Positions 1 through 9,597 are shown, counted from the first letter of the stretch. The stretch is 64,000 nt of DNA from Roseovarius litorisediminis (GCF_900172295.1 NZ_FWFL01000003.1:186001-250000), one strand, 5' to 3'. Notes: generated by a model not told the origin, from the sequence alone. A program made the numbers and translations.

Positions 1-105
1 TCGAAAATTTCACCCGTTTTCGGGCGTGGCAGCAGGGGCTAGACCTAAACGATTGTTTTCTGTACCCCGCCCCCTTGGCGTGGGGGATCCCACTTCGTTA
101 GGAGA

Positions 106-723
106 ATGGGTATGGTAAAGATAGCACTCGCTATGGTGCTGGCCTTTGCTGGTACAATTGGTTTTGCGGATACACCGACTGACAAGCTGGTAAATCACGA
201 ACGCGGCGCGTTGAACGCGATTTCCGGTAACAAGCTTGCGACTTTTCTCAAACCATCGGAATCTGAAATTCAATACTCGCGAGAATGGCTGGCGTCTCAA
301 GACCTGGTCAAAGGCGGGCCACAATGGAAATGCCTGAGCGAAGCCTTGTATTTCGAAGCCCGCGGCGAAAGCGTGAAGGGGCAGTTTGCAGTGGCAGAGG
401 TCATCCTGAACCGCGTGGATAGCCCGCGTTTTCCGGATACAGTTTGTGAAGTCATCAATCAGGGGACCGGGCGCAAATTTGCCTGTCAGTTCACCTATAC
501 CTGTGACGGCCACAAGGAAGTTATTGCCGAACCTCAGGCGTATAAACGTGTAGGTAAGGTGGCGCAGCTTATGATCAACGGGGGCCCCCGCGAACTGACG
601 AGGGGCGCGACCCACTATCATACGCGGGCAGTCAGCCCCAAGTGGTCGCGAAAGTTTCCACGCACGGCTACGATCGGTGTGCACCACTTCTACCGACAGC
701 CGACTCGGCTATCACAGAATTAA
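106..723 (+). CDS. SleB-like cell wall hydrolase
   Basis: A 205-residue exported protein of the Hydrolase_2 (SleB/CwlJ) family, which cleaves peptidoglycan outside the cytoplasmic membrane. The first ~22 residues form a hydrophobic signal peptide ending near AFAGTIGFAD. The catalytic region starts near residue 76 with EALYFEARGE and continues through LNRV; four cysteines (C76, C114, C127, C133) could form periplasmic disulfides. The start ATG follows a GGAG at 102-105 only loosely; ATG 112 in the same frame is an alternative. It stands alone upstream of rpmG. Family assignment is firm; the physiological role is not visible here. Confidence 0.9.
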   Translation: MGMVKIALAMVLAFAGTIGFADTPTDKLVNHERGALNAISGNKLATFLKPSESEIQYSREWLASQDLVKGGPQWKCLSEALYFEARGESVKGQFAVAEVILNRVDSPRFPDTVCEVINQGTGRKFACQFTYTCDGHKEVIAEPQAYKRVGKVAQLMINGGPRELTRGATHYHTRAVSPKWSRKFPRTATIGVHHFYRQPTRLSQN

Positions 724-900
724 TACAGTTTTTCCAGAAACCGGGCCGAAAGCCCGCAGTGACGCAGTAAAGTCGGGACAAACCCCGTCAAATTGGCCAA
801 AAGCAAACAATCGCGGTTGACTCGCTCGCGCGCGTGAGTAAAAGGCAGGCTTCACAGGAATTCACGGGCGGCAGAGCTGCCCGGCGCAGGAGACAATAAA

Positions 901-1068
901 ATGGCGAAGCCGACGACTATCAAGATCCGTCTGAACTCGACCGCGGGCACGGGCCATTTCTATGTGACCAAGAAAAACGCCCGCACCATGACCGAAAAAA
1001 TGGTTGTACGTAAATACGACCCGGTGGTGCGCAAGCATGTCGAATACAAAGAAGGCAAGATCAAGTAA
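901..1068 (+). CDS. rpmG: 50S ribosomal protein L33
   Basis: A 55-residue basic protein beginning [11 protein letters not shown] and containing [15 protein letters not shown], the characteristic L33 sequence; it is a component of the large ribosomal subunit. The length is typical. It carries none of the CxxC zinc-ribbon cysteines seen in zinc-binding L33 paralogues, so it is the zinc-independent form. The ATG follows AGGAGA at 889-894. A rho-independent terminator lies directly downstream, so the gene is probably a single transcription unit. Confidence 0.95.
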   Translation: MAKPTTIKIRLNSTAGTGHFYVTKKNARTMTEKMVVRKYDPVVRKHVEYKEGKIK

Positions 1069-1091
1069 GATCAGCCGGATTACCAGTTTAT

Positions 1092-1120
1092 AAGGCCGTG
1101 CCAGTTGGGCGCGGCCTTTT
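1092..1120 (+). terminator. Terminator after rpmG
   Basis: An inverted repeat AAGGCCG...CGGCCTT (with an extended GCC/GGC inner stem) ends in a short T run, 24 bases after the rpmG stop codon. This is the standard form of a rho-independent terminator. Confidence 0.8.
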
Positions 1121-1263
1121 CTGTGCCATGGGGTCTGTTCACGAGAGCAGATAATCGCCTAAGCGTCTGCGGGTCGGGATTGGCAAACATCGTCCACGCG
1201 CGCTTGAGGTGACGGTGTTTGTGTAGCGGGCAAAGCCTCTACAAATCAAAAGCACCCTAAATT

Positions 1264-1749
1264 TTGTTAATCGGGTGGGGCAAATACCCGAGAAACCTGA
1301 CCTTCGCGCCGCTTGCCTTCAGTGTCTCAGATGCGGGATGGGTCGGACGTTGGCAAGGCGCATTCCAATCATCGTTTCGGATATTCTGCTCTGAACGACC
1401 TTTGACTGACGCCACCCCCAAAACCTGCATGAAAAGCTGGATGCGGCGCCTCAGCGAACTCACCGCAGTAGGTCTTGCGTCAATGTTAGACCCTGCCGGA
1501 GGTTACCGACTGTTTGAAAAGTACCTACCCTCTCTAGGGATGACATTGGATGATGCACCTCATGAGTATCGAAGATGATGTAAAAGAGGCGCAAGCAATT
1601 GGGATTCCTTAACTGAAAGCCTTCACGGTGCGGTAAAGAAACTCGCGTCACCGGATCGGAATACCATATTATTTGGCGCCGATTCAGATGGGCTTGTAAC
1701 GTATCTCTTTTTGAAAAAATCCGTTCAATCGCTGGGCCAGAAGCGCTGA
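1264..1749 (+). pseudogene. Broken reading frame of unknown origin
   Basis: One frame runs from ATG 1264 to TGA 1749 with a single internal stop at 1576-1578. The part after the stop (for example NTILFGADSDGLVTYLFLKK) looks like protein sequence rather than random translation. No good Shine-Dalgarno precedes the start and I recognise no family. The rest of 1121-1825 holds no other supportable gene. It may be the residue of a lost gene, or a chance open frame. Confidence 0.25.
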
Positions 1750-1825
1750 CGTCAGACAGTACATTTCCTCCGCCAGGACGGTGATGGAAAGTGAATGTTG
1801 AGGCCCATCAACAGCCAGAATAATT

Positions 1826-3175
1826 TTACCGATCGTTGTTTTGTTTCTCTAATGAAACAGCGTGCGGATGGGATGTTTTGTTGCGCGAAGCCGTGCGGCC
1901 GCTGTGCGCGACAAGTACGGGTTTCCGGCTTGCATCGGGTTGCGGTCGGGGCGCTGTCTGACCCGTGTCGTACTGATAGTCCCGCGTCAGTGGCACAGCA
2001 TCGACGTTTGGCGATAACTGAATCTGGAAGACGGCTTGTGGGGCATGGCGGAACGTTTGTTCACTGGCCGCCAGATAGAAGCGCCACATTCTTGCAAAGC
2101 GATCGTCATAGAGCACGCGCGCCTCGTCTTCGTGCGCCCGGAACCGATCATACCAGTGACGCAAGGTATAGGCATAATGCAGCCGCCAGCATTCGATATC
2201 CGTGGCCCACAGGCGGTTTTGCTCGACTGCGGTCATCACCTCCGAGACGGCGGGAATGTAACCACCGGGGAAAATGTATTTTGCGATCCAGGGGTTGGTG
2301 GCTTTCGCGGTTCCGGCCCAGCCGATCGTATGGACCAAGGCAACCCCGTCGGGCGACAGCCGTTTGCGAATGGTGGCGAAGTAATCAAGGTAGTGGGGCA
2401 GCCCGACGTGTTCGAACATGCCCACAGATACAACTCGATCGAACGTGCCCTCGACCTGACGATAGTCGCAAAGCCGAAACTCGATCCGGTCTGACAGACC
2501 CGCGTGCGCGACCCTCTCGGTCGCATAGGCATGCTGTTCCTCGGACAGGGTGATACCGACCACTTTGGCCCCGTGATCGCGCGCAAGCGTCAGTGCCATG
2601 CCGCCCCAGCCGCAGCCGATATCGAGAACGCTCATGCCGGGCCTGATCAGCAGTTTGCGCGCGATGTGGGCCTTTTTATCCGCCTGAGCCTGTTCCAGTG
2701 TCGCATCGGGAGTGCGAAAATACCCGCAGGAATACTGTCGGTCATCGTCGAGAAACAGGTCGAACAACTTGCCCGAAAGATCATAGTGATGCGCTACATT
2801 CCGTCTTGCCCGTGTTACGATGTTGTTTTGTGCAAGCCCGCGCAGGGCGCCACGCGCCTTTTCCGAAAGCTTTTGCCACCAGACCGGATTCGCCTCGGCA
2901 TGTCGCGCGTTGCGAACGACGATCGCGAGCAGGCCTTGCAGTTCATCCCCGTCAATCTCAAGCGATCTGTTCATGTAGGCTTCACCAAATGCCAGTTCGG
3001 GGTTCAGCACCAGGCGCCGCACGGTGGCCGGGTCAAGCAGGCGAACCTTAACCGGCGCGCAGGAAGTTTCGCCATAGTCGCGTATGCCTCCCGAAGGCAT
3101 GACGACGCGCAGCGATCCGAGTTTTATGAGACTGCGCAGCATTCTATCGAGCGCATGTTGCCAAACCCCGGTCAT
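1826..3175 (-). CDS. cfa: Cyclopropane-fatty-acyl-phospholipid synthase
   Basis: A 449-residue SAM-dependent enzyme that adds a methylene bridge to unsaturated acyl chains of membrane phospholipids, a classic stress and low-oxygen membrane change. Family hallmarks are NVAHHYDLSG and QYSCGYF (residues ~126-153), the SAM-binding loop VLDIGCGWGG (~183-192) and MFEHVG. The last ~45 residues after DYQYDTG are proline/arginine/serine-rich and exceed the usual family length, so the C-terminus may be frameshifted or newly acquired. An FNR-type palindrome lies 225 bases upstream of the start at 3400-3413. The ATG follows a G-rich Shine-Dalgarno. Confidence 0.93.
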   Translation of the reverse strand: MTGVWQHALDRMLRSLIKLGSLRVVMPSGGIRDYGETSCAPVKVRLLDPATVRRLVLNPELAFGEAYMNRSLEIDGDELQGLLAIVVRNARHAEANPVWWQKLSEKARGALRGLAQNNIVTRARRNVAHHYDLSGKLFDLFLDDDRQYSCGYFRTPDATLEQAQADKKAHIARKLLIRPGMSVLDIGCGWGGMALTLARDHGAKVVGITLSEEQHAYATERVAHAGLSDRIEFRLCDYRQVEGTFDRVVSVGMFEHVGLPHYLDYFATIRKRLSPDGVALVHTIGWAGTAKATNPWIAKYIFPGGYIPAVSEVMTAVEQNRLWATDIECWRLHYAYTLRHWYDRFRAHEDEARVLYDDRFARMWRFYLAASEQTFRHAPQAVFQIQLSPNVDAVPLTRDYQYDTGQTAPRPQPDASRKPVLVAHSGRTASRNKTSHPHAVSLEKQNNDR

Positions 3176-3533
3176 CGACCCGCCCCCCTTACATTGAATG
3201 TCATTGCCGCTGGCCGCTGATGGCCTTTCAGGGCAACTTTCGATTGCCCGACCGGTCGTGCAGCAGGGCAGTTAAGCAAAAGGGATTGCGCCCGCAGATC
3301 GACTGCGAAGATGATCTGCAATGGCAGAAACGGAATGCGTGATATGATCGATACCTGTTTGCGCATTCGTAAAGTTTAGTGCCTCGCGCGTGTGCGCGAT
3401 TGATTTGGGTCAATCGCCACTGCGGATGCGCGGTTACATTCTCCACATCCGCGATCTTTGGTCGAAACGGCTTCGGCATTGCTGTATTTGGATGGTTTGC
3501 GATGCGCAGATGGCGGAGCGCCTCGCGGGCTCG
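3176..3533. other. Gene-free leader region upstream of cfa
   Basis: No supportable gene lies between cfa and the 3' end of the MBL nuclease gene. The stretch contains the FNR-type palindrome at 3400-3413. If that site acts at -41.5, it would give cfa an untranslated leader of about 190 bases. Confidence 0.5.
3400..3413. promoter_or_regulatory. FNR-type box (cfa)
   Basis: The palindrome TTGAT-TTGG-GTCAA matches the FNR/FixK consensus TTGAT-N4-ATCAA in both halves. The only downstream gene in a usable orientation is cfa on the minus strand. Confidence 0.65.
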
Positions 3534-4940
3534 CTATGTCTGAGCCAGGAGGTCGACCACCTCGTGAAGCACGGGTGTATGCGTCGCGAAATCTCGCGCT
3601 GCCAGTTTGTCGCGGAACTTTTTCATGCCCCTTTCTGGATCGCCATGAACCAGAAACGTTTTTTGAGGTTTTCCGGTGTGGCTGAGCCACTCAAGCAATT
3701 CTTGCTGGTCAGCATGTGCCGAAAAGCCGTTGATCGTATGGATGTGCGCATTGATCGTGATCTCTTCGCCGTAAAGTCTGATCGTCTTTGCGCCATCGAT
3801 GATCTTGCGGGCCGGTGTTCCTTCGGCGGCAAAGCCAACGAAGATGACACTGCTCTCGGGTCTCCAGATATTATGCTTGAGGTGATGCTTGACACGTCCG
3901 CCTGTACACATCCCCGAACCTGCCATGATGACCGCCCCGCTTTTGACGTTGTTGATCGCCCGGGATTCGGCGACTTGACGTGTGTAGCGCAATCCGGGAA
4001 GCGTGAACGGGTGTTTTCCCGCGCGCATCGCATCGCGAAGCTCTGGCCTGAAGCCTTCTGCTTGGCGCTGGAAAATCTTCGTAGCAGAGACAGCCATCGG
4101 ACTATCGAGAAAAACCGGAAGGGACCTTGGCAACTCACCCCGCTCTGTCGCGATCTTCAGGTGAAACAGAATCTCTTGCGCGCGCTCCAGTGCGAATGTC
4201 GGAATGACAACATTGCCGCCACGTGCCAGGGTCTGTCTGATCGCATCTAAAAGTTCGGCAACAGAGGCCTCAAGGCTTTTGTGTTGGCGGTCTCCATAGG
4301 TCGTTTCCACCACCACGAAATCGGCTTCGGGCGGCGGAGAAGGATCGGCCAGCACTTCGTGACCGCGATTGCCCAGATCGCCTGAAAAGACAATACGCCG
4401 GGTTTGACCTTTCTCGCTGGCTTCGATCACGATTGAGGCCGACCCAAGGATGTGACCCGCATCGATGAAACGGACCGAGACCTGATCGTTCAGCGCAAGG
4501 GGATCTTCATATCGGATATTGCGGGTGAAATAATCCAACGCGCGCAAGGCGTCGGAAACATCGTAAAGGGGTTCGATCCCGGCCCGGCCCTGTCTGCGCC
4601 GATGGCGCGAGGCACGTGATGCGTCCTCTTCCTGAATATGTGCGGAATCCATCATGATGAGCTTGGCAAGTTCCCTCGTCGCAGCCGTTGTTATGATCTC
4701 GCCCTCAAACCCGCGTTTCACCAACAGCGGGATTCGCCCGCAGTGATCAAGATGTGCATGGCTCAAAAGCAGGAAATCTATGTCAGACGGATCAAAGCCG
4801 AAGTCGTCGGAATTGTCCTCATCGGCATGGCGACTGCCCTGAAACATGCCGCAGTCGATCAGGATTTTCAGGCCCGCACAGTCCAGCAGGTGGCAAGAGC
4901 CGGTGACACCTTTTGCGGCCCCGTGAAATGATATTTTCAT
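3534..4940 (-). CDS. Beta-CASP MBL-fold RNA nuclease-like protein
   Basis: A 468-residue metallo-beta-lactamase-fold hydrolase of the CPSF/beta-CASP type. The metal site motif HAHLDH is at residues 61-66, later metal ligands occur in ..SGDLG.., and GSGMCTGGR with HAHIHTINGFSAHAD is the C-terminal RNA-specificity segment. It is expected to process or degrade RNA in the cytoplasm. I chose ATG 4940 (MKISFHGAAKG) because GAGGA precedes it and the family starts there; the frame remains open upstream without homology. It lies 37 bases after the LOG-family gene on the same strand and is probably cotranscribed. Confidence 0.9.
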   Translation of the reverse strand: MKISFHGAAKGVTGSCHLLDCAGLKILIDCGMFQGSRHADEDNSDDFGFDPSDIDFLLLSHAHLDHCGRIPLLVKRGFEGEIITTAATRELAKLIMMDSAHIQEEDASRASRHRRRQGRAGIEPLYDVSDALRALDYFTRNIRYEDPLALNDQVSVRFIDAGHILGSASIVIEASEKGQTRRIVFSGDLGNRGHEVLADPSPPPEADFVVVETTYGDRQHKSLEASVAELLDAIRQTLARGGNVVIPTFALERAQEILFHLKIATERGELPRSLPVFLDSPMAVSATKIFQRQAEGFRPELRDAMRAGKHPFTLPGLRYTRQVAESRAINNVKSGAVIMAGSGMCTGGRVKHHLKHNIWRPESSVIFVGFAAEGTPARKIIDGAKTIRLYGEEITINAHIHTINGFSAHADQQELLEWLSHTGKPQKTFLVHGDPERGMKKFRDKLAARDFATHTPVLHEVVDLLAQT

Positions 4941-4977
4941 ATGCTTGTTTCCTCTTGCGGGATTGAAAGTGAGGCGG

Positions 4978-5955
4978 TCACTGATCACCCGAGGCTCGAA
5001 ACAGTGGTTTTCCCGCCTGCACGTGCCAAGTATCGATACATTCGCGGATCTCTTTTGCGGTCTCTGCATAGCTGAACAGGGTTTTATCCTCGGGGTCGAT
5101 GACGCCCTCATCAACAAGGAACTCAAAGTTCACGGCCCGCTCCCAGAAACTGCGCCCGACAAGGATGACCGGCAGAGGGGCGATCTTTCGGGTCTGAACG
5201 AGGGTCAGCGTCTCGAAAAGCTCATCAAGAGTGCCATATCCGCCGGGAAAAGCCACAAGCGCGCGGGCGCGATGCAGAAAATGCATCTTGCGAAGGGCGA
5301 AATAGTGAAACCTGAAACACAGGCCCGGTGTCAGGTATGGATTTGGATACTGTTCGTGTGGCAGGGTGATGTTAAGTCCGACGGACTTTGCCCCGGAAAG
5401 AAACGCGCCCCGGTTGGCCGCTTCCATCAGGCCGGGACCGCCCCCGGTCATGAGAGCGATCTTGCCGCCACCATAGGCATCGCACAGTCTGCCAGAGTCG
5501 GCGGCGAAGTCTTTGGCTATCGTGTAGTAATGGCTCTTTTCGAAAATTCGCTGTGCGATTTCACACGCGCGCTGTAGCTCTGGATTTTCGGGATCTTTGG
5601 CAAGACGCTTGTGCGCCTCATCCTTGCGCCGTTTCGCGGCAACGGGTTCGGGGATGCGCGTGCTTCCGAAAACAACAATCGTGTGCCGGATATCATGTGT
5701 TCTCAGACCATAATCGGTTTTAAGAAAATCAAGCTGAAGGCGGACACCGCGCAGGTCTTCGGATTGAAGAAGGGCAATGTCTTCGTCCGCTTGCAGGTAG
5801 GCGGGGTCTTCCAGAGTGGCCTTGATCCTGGCGGTCGCATCAGGATCTTCCGCAGGGGATTTGGGTGTCTGCCAGGGAAGCGGCACAACGTGCGCCTGGG
5901 CGACGGGTGCCTGCTCCGGTGAGCCAGAGGGGGGAGCCGGTCGCTTCTTGTCCAA
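4978..5955 (-). CDS. LOG family (TIGR00730-type) protein
   Basis: A 325-residue Rossmann-fold protein of the LOG / former 'lysine decarboxylase' family, whose characterised members are nucleoside 5'-monophosphate phosphoribohydrolases. Signature motifs are GGGPGLMEAAN (~171-181) and PGGYGTLDELFE (~237-248). An extra ~85-residue N-terminal region precedes the core; it is proline-rich for the first 40 residues. The start is TTG at 5955, preceded by AAGGAAGAG; no in-frame ATG exists before the core. It leads a two-gene unit with the MBL nuclease. An FNR-like site sits 152 bases upstream. Confidence 0.85.
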   Translation of the reverse strand: MDKKRPAPPSGSPEQAPVAQAHVVPLPWQTPKSPAEDPDATARIKATLEDPAYLQADEDIALLQSEDLRGVRLQLDFLKTDYGLRTHDIRHTIVVFGSTRIPEPVAAKRRKDEAHKRLAKDPENPELQRACEIAQRIFEKSHYYTIAKDFAADSGRLCDAYGGGKIALMTGGGPGLMEAANRGAFLSGAKSVGLNITLPHEQYPNPYLTPGLCFRFHYFALRKMHFLHRARALVAFPGGYGTLDELFETLTLVQTRKIAPLPVILVGRSFWERAVNFEFLVDEGVIDPEDKTLFSYAETAKEIRECIDTWHVQAGKPLFRASGDQ

Positions 5956-6264
5956 TCATCTCTTCCTTGCATGGCAAAACGTTCAGTTCCGGTCTCCCTT
6001 TGCTGGCATCGTGCAGTGACCAAACTTGCAAAGCATGTCCTTTTTCAGGTGCCTGCGAAGTGACAGAGACCTGCCCTTAATCTTGCGCCGGATTGGCCTG
6101 AACGGAATGATCTTGGTCAATCCCGAACCCATGTTTTCATGATCAGATGATCTTTATGCGACAGGCAGGGCTTCGGACGGATGTGACGATCAAATGCTGA
6201 GTCCCTGCAATATCCGGTCAGCCTGAGGGCACCCAATCAGGCAATGATGAAAGGGAAGCAAGAG
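5956..6264. other. Divergent regulatory region
   Basis: This intergenic region between the LOG-family gene (minus) and the small coiled-coil gene (plus) holds no gene. It contains the FNR-like palindrome at 6107-6120, which could serve either direction. Confidence 0.5.
6107..6120. promoter_or_regulatory. FNR-type box, one mismatch
   Basis: ATGAT-CTTG-GTCAA differs from the FNR consensus at the first base only. It lies between divergent genes: the LOG/MBL unit on minus and the exporter cluster on plus. Confidence 0.5.
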
Positions 6265-6528
6265 ATGGAAGAAAGTGACCTGCATGACCGCCTTGAAGCG
6301 CTGAGTGCCAAAATATCCAAAGCCCGAACGCGCTTGGACAATCTCAAAGCCTGGAGTGATGGCCATAGGCTTAGCAGTGGTGAGCTTGAGGCGCGCTATC
6401 GCTATCTCAAGTCCGAACTGAACGGCGAAATCAAGGATATGGAGACGCATGGCCACCACGTCTCAAAACTTGAGGCATCGTTGCGGGAATGGCTCGATAG
6501 TCTGGAGCTTTACGCGAATTGGGAGTGA
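6265..6528 (+). CDS. Small coiled-coil protein
   Basis: An 87-residue hydrophilic protein starting MEESDLHDRLEALSAK. It is rich in Leu, Glu and Lys with heptad spacing throughout, so it is predicted to be largely a coiled coil, and has no membrane segment. I chose ATG 6265 over ATG 6244 because AGGGAAGCAAGAG directly precedes it. It sits 53 bases upstream of the HlyD gene and probably belongs to the exporter unit. I do not recognise a named family. Confidence 0.6.
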   Translation: MEESDLHDRLEALSAKISKARTRLDNLKAWSDGHRLSSGELEARYRYLKSELNGEIKDMETHGHHVSKLEASLREWLDSLELYANWE

Positions 6529-6581
6529 CCGAACGCAAAGGAACATTGCCTGATGGGCTTGATCGTCGTTGATGCAAACAC

Positions 6582-7550
6582 GTGGTCGCCGTCATGAGTG
6601 GCTTTCTCTGCGGGCTTCCTTTGATTGGCGCTTTGACCTGGCTCTGCCCGGCAGAGCCGCCTTTTGCAGCGGGCTATGCCGAGGGCGAGTATGTCCTTGT
6701 GGCGCCGATTGAAGTCGCGACGATTGCCTCTTTAAGTGTTGAGAGGGGGGATCGGATCGCCGCCGACCAGCCACTTGTTGAGCTTGAACGCCGGGATGCC
6801 GAGATTGCCGTTGCCCAAGCTCACGCGGCACTTGCCGAGGCCAAAAGCAGTCTGGCCGACCTTCATCAAGGGCAGAGGCCGGAGGAGATCGCGGTACTCG
6901 AAGCATCGCTGGCCTCAGCCAAGGCGCAAATGGCCGAGGCCGAGCGGGTCATGTATCGGCAATCCGAGTTGCTCTCGCGGGGTATTTCAGCGCAAGCCCA
7001 GTTTGATGAAGCCTCAACCGCCATGAAGCTTGCCCGCGCCAAAGTCGTGGAACTCGAAGCTGATCTTGCGGTGGCACGGCTGCCTGCGCGACCCGATAAG
7101 ATCAAGTCCGCCGAGGCGTCTGTCGCACAGGCGCAGGCTGCTCTGGATCAGGCAAAATGGCGTCTTGAGCATCGGACGCTTTCCATTGGATCGCCTGGCA
7201 TCGTGTCCGATATCATTCGAAATGCAGGCGAGGTGGCGGGACCACAAGCTCCTGTATTGTCTGTTCTGCCTGACGGCGCGATTAAACTGCGTCTCTATGT
7301 GCCAGAGCCATCCCTCGCGCAGGTGTCTGTCGGGGATCGCCTGGTCGTCACATGCGATGGCTGTACAAAAGGTCTCGGGGCGCAGGTCAGCTATATCTCG
7401 GACCACCCGGAATTCACGCCCCCCGTGATCTATGCGCGCGATAGCCGACAAAAGCTTGTCTTCCTGCTGGAAGCGCGCCCGCTGGACGGATCGAGCAGTT
7501 TGAAACCGGGTCAGATTGTCGATGTGTTGCTAGAAGAGCCGGGCGAATGA
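6582..7550 (+). CDS. HlyD-family membrane fusion protein
   Basis: A ~320-residue periplasmic adaptor of an ABC-2 exporter. One N-terminal membrane anchor (residues ~5-20) is followed by a biotinyl-lipoyl-like segment, a long alanine/glutamate-rich hairpin (~residues 75-200), and a beta-barrel end. The start is GTG 6582 or ATG 6594, neither with a strong ribosome binding site. It overlaps the ABC ATPase gene by 4 bases (ATGA), so coupled translation is likely. The HlyD-ATPase-permease arrangement resembles the YhiI/RbbA/YhhJ type. The substrate is unknown. Confidence 0.85.
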   Translation: MVAVMSGFLCGLPLIGALTWLCPAEPPFAAGYAEGEYVLVAPIEVATIASLSVERGDRIAADQPLVELERRDAEIAVAQAHAALAEAKSSLADLHQGQRPEEIAVLEASLASAKAQMAEAERVMYRQSELLSRGISAQAQFDEASTAMKLARAKVVELEADLAVARLPARPDKIKSAEASVAQAQAALDQAKWRLEHRTLSIGSPGIVSDIIRNAGEVAGPQAPVLSVLPDGAIKLRLYVPEPSLAQVSVGDRLVVTCDGCTKGLGAQVSYISDHPEFTPPVIYARDSRQKLVFLLEARPLDGSSSLKPGQIVDVLLEEPGE

Positions 7551-8464
7551 ACGTGATCGAGGTCGATAACCTTGTTAAGCGCTTCGGCGACAAGACTGCG
7601 GTGGATCATGTCTCGATGTCGGTCGCCAAGGGAGAGATCGCGGGTTTCCTGGGGCCGAACGGATCCGGGAAAACCACGACGATCCGGGTAATCTGCGGCC
7701 TTCTGACACCGGACGGCGGAACCGGGCATGTTCTGGGGCATGACATCCGGTCTGAATCTGCGCAGATCAAGCGGCAAGTCGGCTACATGACACAGCGGTT
7801 TTCGTTTTACGAAGATCTTTCCATCGAAGAGAACCTGACGTTCGTTGCACGTCTTTACCAGATGGACCCCGTCAGGACGGTCGTGCGCGACACGCTAGAA
7901 GACCTTGGCCTTGCGTCGCGCCGAACACAGCTTGCAGGCACGTTGTCAGGGGGCTGGAAGCAACGTCTTGCATTGGCGGCCTGCCTGATGCACGCGCCGA
8001 AGCTGCTTTTGCTGGATGAGCCGACCGCCGGGGTCGATCCCAAGGCGCGGCGCGAATTCTGGGAGGAAATTCATCAGCGGGCGGAGACGGGCCTGACGGT
8101 TCTTGTGTCGACCCACTACATGGATGAAGCAGAGCGCTGTCACCGCATAAGCTATATCTCCGACGGTAAGCTTCTGACGAGCGGAACCGTGGCCGAGGTT
8201 CTGGGCAAGGCCGATCTGGCAACCTTCGTTCTCGAAGGGGCGGGCGTGGATGAGGCTGCACATCAACTCGCCGGGATCAAAGGGGTTGATCAGATCGCCG
8301 CCTTTGGCGTGTCCCTGCACGTTGTCGGGCGCGATCATGCCGCGCTGAAGGTGGCCGTTGATCAGGTGGCTCGCAATACGGACGTCACCGTCAGGCAGGG
8401 TGAAACCAGCCTTGAGGATGTCTTTATCCAGTTCATGGGGCAAACGGCGGACACCCCCCGATGA
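7547..8464 (+). CDS. ABC transporter ATP-binding protein
   Basis: A 305-residue ATPase of the ABC-2/DrrA-like class. It has Walker A GPNGSGKTT (residues 36-44), the signature LSGGWKQR, Walker B LLLLDEPTAGVD and the H-loop STHYMDEAE. The C-terminal ~80 residues form the extra domain common in this subfamily. It energises export by the permease encoded next, which it overlaps by 4 bases. The transported substrate cannot be read from the sequence. Confidence 0.93.
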   Translation: MNVIEVDNLVKRFGDKTAVDHVSMSVAKGEIAGFLGPNGSGKTTTIRVICGLLTPDGGTGHVLGHDIRSESAQIKRQVGYMTQRFSFYEDLSIEENLTFVARLYQMDPVRTVVRDTLEDLGLASRRTQLAGTLSGGWKQRLALAACLMHAPKLLLLDEPTAGVDPKARREFWEEIHQRAETGLTVLVSTHYMDEAERCHRISYISDGKLLTSGTVAEVLGKADLATFVLEGAGVDEAAHQLAGIKGVDQIAAFGVSLHVVGRDHAALKVAVDQVARNTDVTVRQGETSLEDVFIQFMGQTADTPR

Positions 8465-9597
8465 ACAGGGTATTCTCGATACGCCGATTGATGGCCATCA
8501 TTCGCAAGGAAGCGATCCAGATGCGCCGGGACCGGCTTACGTTCGCGATGATGCTGGGCATTCCGATCATGCAGTTGATCCTGTTCGGATTTGCCATCAA
8601 CAACGATCCGAAACATCTGCCTGCGGCTCTGGTCTCGAGCAGCCATGATCATTACACGCGCGCGATGATCTCGGCGATGGAACTGACCGGCTACTATCGC
8701 TTCGACCATATCTTCGCCAGTGCAAGCGAGGCCGACAATCTGCTCAAGTCCGGCGCCGTGTCGTTTGTCGTGACCATTCCTTCGGATTTCGCGCGACGCG
8801 TCCAGCGCGGCGATCATCCGCAGATCCTGATCGAAGCCGACGCCACCGACCCTTCGGTCGCCTCCGGAGCGATTTCAACCCTTGGCACGGTTGCAGCCCA
8901 GGCCTTGCTGCGCGAGCAGGCCACCGAGGCACAGGCCGCGCGGCAATCGACATCAGCGCTGGAAGTTGTCGTTCATCGCCGGTTCAATCCCGAAAGCATC
9001 ACCCAATACAATATCGTGCCGGGGCTGCTGGGGGTGATCCTGCAACTGACCATGGTGATGATGACCGCGATGGCGTTGACCCGTGAGGTCGAGAGGGGGA
9101 CGATGGAAAACCTGCTCGCCATGCCGACAAGGCCGGTCGAGATCATGTTGGGCAAGGTCCTGCCTTATCTGGCGGTTGGGGCGGTGCAGGTCGTGGTGGT
9201 GCTGGCTGCGGCCCGGTTCATGTTCTCGATTCCCTTTGTGGGGTCGATGTGGCTTTTGCTTTACGGAACACTGGTGTTCGTGCTGTCGCTGGTCCTGCTG
9301 GGATACACCATTTCCACGCTGTCGCGCAGCCAGATGCAGGCGATGCAGTTGACGTTCTTCTTCTTTCTTCCCTCTCTGCTGCTGTCCGGTTTCATGTTTC
9401 CGTTTCGCGGCATGCCGCAGTGGGCACAATTTCTTGGAGAGCTGTTCCCTCTCACGCATTTTCTGCGATTGATCAGGGCGGTGATGCTCAAGGGGGCAGA
9501 TCATGCAACCGTTTCACCATCAATGGTGGCGCTTTATGTGTTTGTTGCGGTCTTTGTCGGATTGGCGCTTATGCGCTTTCGCCGCACCCTTGATTGA
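8461..9597 (+). CDS. ABC-2 type permease
   Basis: A 378-residue inner-membrane protein of the ABC-2 permease family. There is one N-terminal helix (LTFAMMLGIPIMQLILFGFAI), a large extracytoplasmic domain of ~130 residues, then about five closely spaced helices, with TREVERGTMENLLAMP as the conserved cytoplasmic coupling segment. It completes the HlyD-ATPase-permease exporter. It is followed by an FNR-like box and a universal stress protein gene. Confidence 0.92.
   Translation: MNRVFSIRRLMAIIRKEAIQMRRDRLTFAMMLGIPIMQLILFGFAINNDPKHLPAALVSSSHDHYTRAMISAMELTGYYRFDHIFASASEADNLLKSGAVSFVVTIPSDFARRVQRGDHPQILIEADATDPSVASGAISTLGTVAAQALLREQATEAQAARQSTSALEVVVHRRFNPESITQYNIVPGLLGVILQLTMVMMTAMALTREVERGTMENLLAMPTRPVEIMLGKVLPYLAVGAVQVVVVLAAARFMFSIPFVGSMWLLLYGTLVFVLSLVLLGYTISTLSRSQMQAMQLTFFFFLPSLLLSGFMFPFRGMPQWAQFLGELFPLTHFLRLIRAVMLKGADHATVSPSMVALYVFVAVFVGLALMRFRRTLD

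Noticed and set aside
1798..1811. FNR-like TTGAG-GCCC-ATCAA
   Set aside because: It lies just beyond the 3' end of cfa with no gene in a position to use it, and it has a mismatch; probably chance.
3172..3366. 64-codon minus-strand frame overlapping the cfa start by ATGA
   Set aside because: Tempting because it sits between the FNR box and cfa, but it has no ribosome binding site and its sequence is unlike a protein; more likely the untranslated leader.
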